Shown here piece by piece: positions 29,166 to 41,500 of a stretch of DNA of 64,000 bases. The notes under the pieces were generated by a model that saw only the letters and a list, made by a program, of their open reading frames with translations, did not search any database and had not been told where the DNA came from. Positions within the stretch are counted from its first letter, which is position 1. Each line of letters starts with the position of its first letter. Source of the stretch: Aphanomyces cochlioides (lineage: Eukaryota; Oomycota; Saprolegniomycetes; Saprolegniales; Verrucalvaceae); the NCBI GenBank assembly GCA_019828595.1, contig JAHQRK010000021.1, positions 434,001 to 498,000 on the forward strand. The letters are read 5' to 3'. A program made the translations under genes and the position numbers.

Positions 29166-32100
29166 TACAGGTTCTGTTCCATACCATGGCAGTGTCGGTG
29201 AAACATCACACTCACTGTCACACCACTACACGATTGGCTAAAATTCTGCATTGCACAGTGTCAACAACACAGAGTCCACGACAAGACGGAGTTCACGTTG
29301 ACAACATGGCCAGTCGAGTTTGGCCACAGACGCATTAACATTATGTTTAAGCCTCTCATACTTATTTCTAAATCGCAACAATTGATTGCAAAGTGCACCA
29401 CATATACTGTTGTTTTGTTCGACGCTATGAGTCGCGTACATTGAATAGAATTATCACAAAACTACCAGACGTAACCTCAGTTTGATCTCCGATGTGCGTG
29501 AGTATGTGAAATCGCTTTAGTTTTCGACAAAAACAACGACCTACTTGTCTTTTGACCGGTGCTTGGACGTAAGATATCTGTACACAGAACACAAATTCGC
29601 CTCAATCTACCAAATCCAAATGATGGGCAGTAGTTATGATTAGATACAAGACATATTTAAGTCTATAATACAATGGAAGTGACTACGTTTCAGGTGCAAA
29701 GCATATTTTTCGATAATAAACCGGACTCGACGGGTGTTCATGTGCCCGGCTTTTCAATGTTCTCACATTGAAAGTGCATCGACACAAGCACAAGAGGACA
29801 AAGGACTATGTATTCATTCACGACCTTATTTAGATAGCTTTCAGTTAAATATGAATGTCCAGTCAAAGCAGAGTCACCTCTGCATCTAACAAGCCGATAA
29901 ACGACTTGATTGACCGTGGCAGGAAAAGATATTGTCGGGCAGGTGTGATTTTTGGTGTGATTTCAGGTGTGATTTGGCACCTGATTGGCCAGTTTTAGCA
30001 CACTCTGGATCACACTGCCAGTGTGATTTGCATCACGATAAAATTCCGAAATATAGCACTGAACAGTATTTTTATCCAATCAATGTTTTTGATGATTTAA
30101 TTATCTAAGAAGTGATTGGCTCCATCACCAGAAATACAACTTCGGTGTGATTTTGTAAATAACATGGCAGTGTCGGTGAAACATCACACTCACTGTCACA
30201 CCACTACACGATTGGCTAAAACTCTGCATTGCACAGTGTCAACAACACAGAGTCCACGACAAGACGGAGTTCACGTTGACAACATGGCCAGTCGAGTTTG
30301 GCCACAGACGCATTAACATTATGTTTAAGCCTCTCATACTTATTTCTAAATCGCAACAATTGATTGCAAAGTGCACCACATATACTGTTGTTTTGTTCGA
30401 CGCTATGAGTCGCGTACATTGAATAGAATTATCACAAAACTACCAGACGTAACCTCAGTTTGATCTCCGATGTGCGTGAGTATGTGAAATCGCTTTAGTT
30501 TTCGACAAAAACAACGACCTACTTGTCTTTTGACCGGTGCTTGGACGTAAGATATCTGTACACAGAACACAAATTCGCCTCAATCTACCAAATCCAAATG
30601 ATGGGCAGTAGTTATGATTAGATACAAGACATATTTAAGTCTATAATACAATGGAAGTGACTACGTTTCAGGTGCAAAGCATATTTTTCGATAATAAACC
30701 GGACTCGACGGGTGTTCATGTGCCCGGCTTTTCAATGTTCTCACATTGAAAGTGCATCGACACAAGCACAAGAGGACAAAGGACTATGTATTCATTCACG
30801 ACCTTATTTAGATAGCTTTCAGTTAAATATGAATGTCCAGTCAAAGCAGAGTCACCTCTGCATCTAACAAGCCGATAAACGACTTGATTGACCGTGGCAG
30901 GAAAAGATATTGTCGGGCAGGTGTGATTTTTGGTGTGATTTCAGGTGTGATTTGGCACCTGATTGGCCAGTTTTAGCACACTCTGGATCACACTGCCAGT
31001 GTGATTTGCATCACGATAAAATTCCGAAATATAGCACTGAACAGTATTTTTATCCAATCAATGTTTTTGCTGATTTAATTATCTAAGAAGTGATTGGCTC
31101 CATCACCAGAAATACAACTTCGGTGTGATTTTGTAAATAACATGGCAGTGTCGGTGAAACATCACACTCACTGTCACACCACTACACGATTGGCTAAAAT
31201 TCTGCATTGCACAGTGTCAACAACACAGAGTCCACGACAAGACGGAGTTCACGTTGACAACATGGCCAGTCGAGTTTGGCCACAGACGCATTAACATTAT
31301 GTTTAAGCCTCTCATACTTATTTCTAAATCGCAACAATTGATTGCAAAGTGCACCACATATACTGTTGTTTTGTTCGACGCTATGAGTCGCGTACATTGA
31401 ATAGAATTATCACAAAACTACCAGACGTAACTCAGTTTGATCTCCGATGTGCGTGAGTATGTGAAATCGCTTTAGTTTTCGACAAAAACAACGACCTACT
31501 TGTCTTTTGACCGGTGCTTGGACGTAAGATATCTGTACACAGAACACAAATTCGCCTCAATCTACCAAATCCAAATGATGGGCAGTAGTTATGATTAGAT
31601 ACAAGACATATTTAAGTCTATAATACAATGGAAGTGACTACGTTTCAGGTGCAAAGCATATTTTTCGATAATAAACCGGACTCGACGGGTGTTCATGTGC
31701 CCGGCTTTTCAATGTTCTCACATTGAAAGTGCATCGACACAAGCACAAGAGGACAAAGGACTATGTATTCATTCACGACCTTATTTAGATAGCTTTCAGT
31801 TAAATATGAATGTCCAGTCAAAGCAGAGTCACCTCTGCATCTAACAAGCCGATAAACGACTTGATTGACCGTGGCAGGAAAAGATATTGCCGGGCAGGTG
31901 TGATTTTTGGTGTGATTTCAGGTGTGATTTGGCACCTGATTGGCCAGTTTTAGCACACTCTGGATCACACTGCCAGTGTGATTTGCATCACGATAGAATT
32001 CCGAAATATAGCACTGAACAGTATTTTTATCCAATCAATGTTTTTGCTGATTTAATTATCTAAGAAGTGATTGGCTCCATCACCAGAAATACAACTTCGG

Positions 32101-35100
32101 TGTGATTTTGTAAATAACATGGCAGTGTCGGTGAAACATCACACTCACTGTCACACCACTACACGATTGGCTAAAATTCTGCATTGCACAGTGTCAACAA
32201 CACAGAGTCCACGACAAGACGGAGTTCACGTTGACAACATGGCCAGTCGAGTTTGGCCACAGACGCATTAACATTATGTTTAAGCCTCTCATACTTATTT
32301 CTAAATCGCAACAATTGATTGCAAAGTGCACCACATATACTGTTGTTTTGTTCGACGCTATGAGTCGCGTACATTGAATAGAATTATCACAAAACTACCA
32401 GACGTAACCTCAGTTTGATCTCCGATGTGCGTGAGTATGTGAAATCGCTTTAGTTTTCGACAGCAAAAACAACGACCTACTTGTCTTTTGACCGGTGCTT
32501 GGACGTAAGATATCTGTACACAGAACACAAATTCGCCTCAATCTACCAAATCCAAATGATGGGCAGTAGTTATGATTAGATACAAGACATATTTAAGTCT
32601 ATAATACAATGGAAGTGACTACGTTTCAGGTGCAAAGCATATTTTTCGATAATAAACCGGACTCGACGGGTGTTCATGTGCCCGGCTTTTCAATGTTCTC
32701 ACATTGAAAGTGCATCGACACAAGCACAAGAGGACAAAGGACTATGTATTCATTCACGACCTTATTTAGATAGCTTTCAGTTAAATATGAATGTCCAGTC
32801 AAAGCAGAGTCACCTCTGCATCTAACAAGCCGATAAACGACTTGATTGACCGTGGCAGGAAAAGATATTGTCGGGCAGGTGTGATTTTTGGTGTGATTTC
32901 AGGTGTGATTTGGCACCTGATTGGCCAGTTTTAGCACACTCTGGATCACACTGCCAGTGTGATTTGCATCACGATAAAATTCCGAAATATAGCACTGAAC
33001 AGTATTTTTATCCAATCAATGTTTTTGCTGATTTAATTATCTAAGAAGTGATTGGCTCCATCACCAGAAATACAACTTCGGTGTGATTTTGTAAATAACA
33101 TGGCAGTGTCGGTGAAACATCACACTCACTGTCACACCACTACACGATTGGCTAAAATTCTGCATTGCACAGTGTCAACAACACAGAGTCCACGACAAGA
33201 CGGAGTTCACGTTGACAACATGGCCAGTCGAGTTTGGCCACAGACGCATTAACATTATGTTTAAGCCTCTCATACTTATTTCTAAATCGCAACAATTGAT
33301 TGCAAAGTGCACCACATATACTGTTGTTTTGTTCGACGCTATGAGTCGCGTACATTGAATAGAATTATCACAAAACTACCAGACGTAACTCAGTTTGATC
33401 TCCGATGTGCGTGAGTATGTGAAATCGCTTTAGTTTTCGACAAAAACAACGACCTACTTGTCTTTTGACCGGTGCTTGGACGTAAGATATCTGTACACAG
33501 AACACAAATTCGCCTCAATCTACCAAATCCAAATGATGGGCAGTAGTTATGATTAGATACAAGACATATTTAAGTCTATAATACAATGGAAGTGACTACG
33601 TTTCAGGTGCAAAGCATATTTTTCGATAATAAACCGGACTCGACGGGTGTTCATGTGCCCGGCTTTTCAATGTTCTCACATTGAAAGTGCATCGACACAA
33701 GCACAAGAGGACAAAGGACTATGTATTCATTCACGACCTTATTTAGATAGCTTTCAGTTAAATATGAATGTCCAGTCAAAGCAGAGTCACCTCTGCATCT
33801 AACAAGCCGATAAACGACTTGATTGACCGTGGCAGGAAAAGATATTGTCGGGCAGGTGTGATTTTTGGTGTGATTTCAGGTGTGATTTGGCACCTGATTG
33901 GCCAGTTTTAGCACACTCTGGATCACACTGCCAGTGTGATTTGCATCACGATAAAATTCCGAAATATAGCACTGAACAGTATTTTTATCCAATCAATGTT
34001 TTTGCTGATTTAATTATCTAAGAAGTGATTGGCTCCATCACCAGAAATACAACTTCGGTGTGATTTTGTAAATAACATGGCAGTGTCGGTGAAACATCAC
34101 ACTCACTGTCACACCACTACACGATTGGCTAAAATTCTGCATTGCACAGTGTCAACAACACAGAGTCCACGACAAGACGGAGTTCACGTTGACAACATGG
34201 CCAGTCGAGTTTGGCCACAGACGCATTAACATTATGTTTAAGCCTCTCATACTTATTTCTAAATCGCAACAATTGATTGCAAAGTGCACCACATATACTG
34301 TTGTTTTGTTCGACGCTATGAGTCGCGTACATTGAATAGAATTATCACAAAACTACCAGACGTAACCTCAGTTTGATCTCCGATGTGCGTGAGTATGTGA
34401 AATCGCTTTAGTTTTCGACAAAAACAACGACCTACTTGTCTTTTGACCGGTGCTTGGACGTAAGATATCTGTACACAGAACACAAATTCGCCTCAATCTA
34501 CCAAATCCAAATGATGGGCAGTAGTTATGATTAGATACAAGACATATTTAAGTCTATAATACAATGGAAGTGACTACGTTTCAGGTGCAAAGCATATTTT
34601 TCGATAATAAACCGGACTCGACGGGTGTTCATGTGCCCGGCTTTTCAATGTTCTCACATTGAAAGTGCATCGACACAAGCACAAGAGGACAAAGGACTAT
34701 GTATTCATTCACGACCTTATTTAGATAGCTTTCAGTTAAATATGAATGTCCAGTCAAAGCAGAGTCACCTCTGCATCTAACAAGCCGATAAACGACTTGA
34801 TTGACCGTGGCAGGAAAAGATATTGCCGGGCAGGTGTGATTTTTGGTGTGATTTCAGGTGTGATTTGGCACCTGATTGGCCAGTTTTAGCACACTCTGGA
34901 TCACACTGCCAGTGTGATTTGCATCACGATAGAATTCCGAAATATAGCACTGAACAGTATTTTTATCCAATCAATGTTTTTGCTGATTTAATTATCTAAG
35001 AAGTGATTGGCTCCATCACCAGAAATACAACTTCGGTGTGATTTTGTAAATAACATGGCAGTGTCGGTGAAACATCACACTCACTGTCACACCACTACAC

Positions 35101-37763
35101 GATTGGCTAAAATTCTGCATTGCACAGTGTCAACAACACAGAGTCCACGACAAGACGGAGTTCACGTTGACAACATGGCCAGTCGAGTTTGGCCACAGAC
35201 GCATTAACATTATGTTTAAGCCTCTCATACTTATTTCTAAATCGCAACAATTGATTGCAAAGTGCACCACATATACTGTTGTTTTGTTCGACGCTATGAG
35301 TCGCGTACATTGAATAGAATTATCACAAAACTACCAGACGTAACCTCAGTTTGATCTCCGATGTGCGTGAGTATGTGAAATCGCTTTAGTTTTCGACAAA
35401 AACAACGACCTACTTGTCTTTTGACCGGTGCTTGGACGTAAGATATCTGTACACAGAACACAAATTCGCCTCAATCTACCAAATCCAAATGATGGGCAGT
35501 AGTTATGATTAGATACAAGACATATTTAAGTCTATAATACAATGGAAGTGACTACGTTTCAGGTGCAAAGCATATTTTTCGATAATAAACCGGACTCGAC
35601 GGGTGTTCATGTGCCCGGCTTTTCAATGTTCTCACATTGAAAGTGCATCGACACAAGCACAAGAGGACAAAGGACTATGTATTCATTCACGACCTTATTT
35701 AGATAGCTTTCAGTTAAATATGAATGTCCAGTCAAAGCAGAGTCACCTCTGCATCTAACAAGCCGATAAACGACTTGATTGACCGTGGCAGGAAAAGATA
35801 TTGTCGGGCAGGTGTGATTTTTGGTGTGATTTCAGGTGTGATTTGGCACCTGATTGGCCAGTTTTAGCACACTCTGGATCACACTGCCAGTGTGATTTGC
35901 ATCACGATAAAATTCCGAAATATAGCACTGAACAGTATTTTTATCCAATCAATGTTTTTGCTATTTAATTATCTAAGAAGTGATTGGCTCCATCACCAGA
36001 AATACAACTTCGGTGTGATTTTGTAAATAACATGGCAGTGTCGGTGAAACATCACACTCACTGTCACACCACTACACGATTGGCTAAAATTCTGCATTGC
36101 ACAGTGTCAACAACACAGAGTCCACGACAAGACGGAGTTCACGTTGACAACATGGCCAGTCGAGTTTGGCCACAGACGCATTAACATTATGTTTAAGCCT
36201 CTCATACTTATTTCTAAATCGCAACAATTGATTGCAAAGTGCACCACATATACTGTTGTTTTGTTCGACGCTATGAGTCGCGTACATTGAATAGAATTAT
36301 CACAAAACTACCAGACGTAACCTCAGTTTGATCTCCGATGTGCGTGAGTATGTGAAATCGCTTTAGTTTTCGACAAAAACAACGACCTACTTGTCTTTTG
36401 ACCGGTGCTTGGACGTAAGATATCTGTACACAGAACACAAATTCGCCTCAATCTACCAAATCCAAATGATGGGCAGTAGTTATGATTAGATACAAGACAT
36501 ATTTAAGTCTATAATACAATGGAAGTGACTACGTTTCAGGTGCAAAGCATATTTTTCGATAATAAACCGGACTCGACGGGTGTTCATGTGCCCGGCTTTT
36601 CAATGTTCTCACATTGAAAGTGCATCGACACAAGCACAAGAGGACAAAGGACTATGTATTCATTCACGACCTTATTTAGATAGCTTTCAGTTAAATATGA
36701 ATGTCCAGTCAAAGCAGAGTCACCTCTGCATCTAACAAGCCGATAAACGACTTGATTGACCGTGGCAGGAAAAGATATTGTCGGGCAGGTGTGATTTTTG
36801 GTGTGATTTCAGGTGTGATTTGGCACCTGATTGGCCAGTTTTAGCACACTCTGGATCACACTGCCAGTGTGATTTGCATCACGATAAAATTCCGAAATAT
36901 AGCACTGAACAGTATTTTTATCCAATCAATGTTTTTGCTGATTTAATTATCTAAGAAGTGATTGGCTCCATCACCAGAAATACAACTTCGGTGTGATTTT
37001 GTAAATAACATGGCAGTGTCGGTGAAACATCACACTCACTGTCACACCACTACACGATTGGCTAAAATTCTGCATTGCACAGTGTCAACAACACAGAGTC
37101 CACGACAAGACGGAGTTCACGTTGACAACATGGCCAGTCGAGTTTGGCCACAGACGCATTAACATTATGTTTAAGCCTCTCATACTTATTTCTAAATCGC
37201 AACAATTGATTGCAAAGTGCACCACATATACTGTTGTTTTGTTCGACGCTATGAGTCGCGTACATTGAATAGAATTATCACAAAACTACCAGACGTAACC
37301 TCAGTTTGATCTCCGATGTGCGTGAGTATGTGAAATCGCTTTAGTTTTCGACAAAAACAACGACCTACTTGTCTTTTGACCGGTGCTTGGACGTAAGATA
37401 TCTGTACACAGAACACAAATTCGCCTCAATCTACCAAATCCAAATGATGGGCAGTAGTTATGATTAGATACAAGACATATTTAAGTCTATAATACAATGG
37501 AAGTGACTACGTTTCAGGTGCAAAGCATATTTTTCGATAATAAACCGGACTCGACGGGTGTTCATGTGCCCGGCTTTTCAATGTTCTCACATTGAAAGTG
37601 CATCGACACAAGCACAAGAGGACAAAGGACTATGTATTCATTCACGACCTTATTTAGATAGCTTTCAGTTAAATATGAATGTCCAGTCAAAGCAGAGTCA
37701 CCTCTGCATCTAACAAGCCGATAAACGACTTGATTGACCGTGGCAGGAAAAGATATTGTCGGG

Positions 37764-37799
37764 CAGGTGTGATTTTTGGTGTGATTTCAGGTGTGATTT
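37764..37799 (+). repeat. Iteron cluster in a representative array unit (3 x 12 bp)
   Basis: Three adjacent 12-mers: CAGGTGTGATTT, TTGGTGTGATTT, CAGGTGTGATTT. The same cluster occurs once in each of the 34 units. Further copies of the core lie nearby: CAGTGTGATTT at about 37843, CGGTGTGATTT at about 37967, and inverted copies at 37833 and after the next unit start. Such iterons are usual for repeated binding of one protein. Confidence 0.9.
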
Positions 37800-37832
37800 G
37801 GCACCTGATTGGCCAGTTTTAGCACACTCTGG

Positions 37833-37851
37833 ATCACACTGCCAGTGTGAT
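37833..37851. repeat. 19-nt palindrome in each array unit (representative)
   Basis: ATCACACTG, C, CAGTGTGAT: exact 9-bp arms with a one-base centre, made from one inverted and one direct iteron core. Present in all units inspected. Confidence 0.9.
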
Positions 37852-38553
37852 TTGCATCACGATAAAATTCCGAAATATAGCACTGAACAGTATTTTTATC
37901 CAATCAATGTTTTTGCTGATTTAATTATCTAAGAAGTGATTGGCTCCATCACCAGAAATACAACTTCGGTGTGATTTTGTAAATAACATGGCAGTGTCGG
38001 TGAAACATCACACTCACTGTCACACCACTACACGATTGGCTAAAATTCTGCATTGCACAGTGTCAACAACACAGAGTCCACGACAAGACGGAGTTCACGT
38101 TGACAACATGGCCAGTCGAGTTTGGCCACAGACGCATTAACATTATGTTTAAGCCTCTCATACTTATTTCTAAATCGCAACAATTGATTGCAAAGTGCAC
38201 CACATATACTGTTGTTTTGTTCGACGCTATGAGTCGCGTACATTGAATAGAATTATCACAAAACTACCAGACGTAACCTCAGTTTGATCTCCGATGTGCG
38301 TGAGTATGTGAAATCGCTTTAGTTTTCGACAAAAACAACGACCTACTTGTCTTTTGACCGGTGCTTGGACGTAAGATATCTGTACACAGAACACAAATTC
38401 GCCTCAATCTACCAAATCCAAATGATGGGCAGTAGTTATGATTAGATACAAGACATATTTAAGTCTATAATACAATGGAAGTGACTACGTTTCAGGTGCA
38501 AAGCATATTTTTCGATAATAAACCGGACTCGACGGGTGTTCATGTGCCCGGCT

Positions 38554-38575
38554 TTTCAATGTTCTCACATTGAAA
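38554..38575 (+). other. Hairpin in each array unit (representative)
   Basis: TTTCAATG, a 6-nt loop, CATTGAAA. It lies just after a second possible stem (CGGG...CCCG at about 38533-38550) that is followed by CTTTT. This could be structured RNA with a T-run, or simply part of the satellite DNA. A further stem, GCAGAG-TCAC-CTCTGC, lies about 105 bp further on. Confidence 0.5.
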
Positions 38576-41500
38576 GTGCATCGACACAAGCACAAGAGGA
38601 CAAAGGACTATGTATTCATTCACGACCTTATTTAGATAGCTTTCAGTTAAATATGAATGTCCAGTCAAAGCAGAGTCACCTCTGCATCTAACAAGCCGAT
38701 AAACGACTTGATTGACCGTGGCAGGAAAAGATATTGTCGGGCAGGTGTGATTTTTGGTGTGATTTCAGGTGTGATTTGGCACCTGATTGGCCAGTTTTAG
38801 CACACTCTGGATCACACTGCCAGTGTGATTTGCATCACGATAAAATTCCGAAATATAGCACTGAACAGTATTTTTATCCAATCAATGTTTTTGCTGATTT
38901 AATTATCTAAGAAGTGATTGGCTCCATCACCAGAAATACAACTTCGGTGTGATTTTGTAAATAACATGGCAGTGTCGGTGAAACATCACACTCACTGTCA
39001 CACCACTACACGATTGGCTAAAATTCTGCATTGCACAGTGTCAACAACACAGAGTCCACGACAAGACGGAGTTCACGTTGACAACATGGCCAGTCGAGTT
39101 TGGCCACAGACGCATTAACATTATGTTTAAGCCTCTCATACTTATTTCTAAATCGCAACAATTGATTGCAAAGTGCACCACATATACTGTTGTTTTGTTC
39201 GACGCTATGAGTCGCGTACATTGAATAGAATTATCACAAAACTACCAGACGTAACCTCAGTTTGATCTCCGATGTGCGTGAGTATGTGAAATCGCTTTAG
39301 TTTTCGACAAAAACAACGACCTACTTGTCTTTTGACCGGTGCTTGGACGTAAGATATCTGTACACAGAACACAAATTCGCCTCAATCTACCAAATCCAAA
39401 TGATGGGCAGTAGTTATGATTAGATACAAGACATATTTAAGTCTATAATACAATGGAAGTGACTACGTTTCAGGTGCAAAGCATATTTTTCGATAATAAA
39501 CCGGACTCGACGGGTGTTCATGTGCCCGGCTTTTCAATGTTCTCACATTGAAAGTGCATCGACACAAGCACAAGAGGACAAAGGACTATGTATTCATTCA
39601 CGACCTTATTTAGATAGCTTTCAGTTAAATATGAATGTCCAGTCAAAGCAGAGTCACCTCTGCATCTAACAAGCCGATAAACGACTTGATTGACCGTGGC
39701 AGGAAAAGATATTGTCGGGCAGGTGTGATTTTTGGTGTGATTTCAGGTGTGATTTGGCACCTGATTGGCCAGTTTTAGCACACTCTGGATCACACTGCCA
39801 GTGTGATTTGCATCACGATAAAATTCCGAAATATAGCACTGAACAGTATTTTTATCCAATCAATGTTTTTGCTGATTTAATTATCTAAGAAGTGATTGGC
39901 TCCATCACCAGAAATACAACTTCGGTGTGATTTTGTAAATAACATGGCAGTGTCGGTGAAACATCACACTCACTGTCACACCACTACACGATTGGCTAAA
40001 ATTCTGCATTGCACAGTGTCAACAACACAGAGTCCACGACAAGACGGAGTTCACGTTGACAACATGGCCAGTCGAGTTTGGCCACAGACGCATTAACATT
40101 ATGTTTAAGCCTCTCATACTTATTTCTAAATCGCAACAATTGATTGCAAAGTGCACCACATATACTGTTGTTTTGTTCGACGCTATGAGTCGCGTACATT
40201 GAATAGAATTATCACAAAACTACCAGACGTAACCTCAGTTTGATCTCCGATGTGCGTGAGTATGTGAAATCGCTTTAGTTTTCGACAAAAACAACGACCT
40301 ACTTGTCTTTTGACCGGTGCTTGGACGTAAGATATCTGTACACAGAACACAAATTCGCCTCAATCTACCAAATCCAAATGATGGGCAGTAGTTATGATTA
40401 GATACAAGACATATTTAAGTCTATAATACAATGGAAGTGACTACGTTTCAGGTGCAAAGCATATTTTTCGATAATAAACCGGACTCGACGGGTGTTCATG
40501 TGCCCGGCTTTTCAATGTTCTCACATTGAAAGTGCATCGACACAAGCACAAGAGGACAAAGGACTATGTATTCATTCACGACCTTATTTAGATAGCTTTC
40601 AGTTAAATATGAATGTCCAGTCAAAGCAGAGTCACCTCTGCATCTAACAAGCCGATAAACGACTTGATTGACCGTGGCAGGAAAAGATATTGTCGGGCAG
40701 GTGTGATTTTTGGTGTGATTTCAGGTGTGATTTGGCACCTGATTGGCCAGTTTTAGCACACTCTGGATCACACTGCCAGTGTGATTTGCATCACGATAAA
40801 ATTCCGAAATATAGCACTGAACAGTATTTTTATCCAATCAATGTTTTTGCTGATTTAATTATCTAAGAAGTGATTGGCTCCATCACCAGAAATACAACTT
40901 CGGTGTGATTTTGTAAATAACATGGCAGTGTCGGTGAAACATCACACTCACTGTCACACCACTACACGATTGGCTAAAATTCTGCATTGCACAGTGTCAA
41001 CAACACAGAGTCCACGACAAGACGGAGTTCACGTTGACAACATGGCCAGTCGAGTTTGGCCACAGACGCATTAACATTATGTTTAAGCCTCTCATACTTA
41101 TTTCTAAATCGCAACAATTGATTGCAAAGTGCACCACATATACTGTTGTTTTGTTCGACGCTATGAGTCGCGTACATTGAATAGAATTATCACAAAACTA
41201 CCAGACGTAACCTCAGTTTGATCTCCGATGTGCGTGAGTATGTGAAATCGCTTTAGTTTTCGACAAAAACAACGACCTACTTGTCTTTTGACCGGTGCTT
41301 GGACGTAAGATATCTGTACACAGAACACAAATTCGCCTCAATCTACCAAATCCAAATGATGGGCAGTAGTTATGATTAGATACAAGACATATTTAAGTCT
41401 ATAATACAATGGAAGTGACTACGTTTCAGGTGCAAAGCATATTTTTCGATAATAAACCGGACTCGACGGGTGTTCATGTGCCCGGCTTTTCAATGTTCTC

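Noticed and set aside
38520..38560. snRNA or tRNA gene in the array unit
   Set aside because: A T-arm-like GTCGAGTCC on the minus strand and an AT5CG Sm-like site are present, but no complete cloverleaf or snRNA signature.
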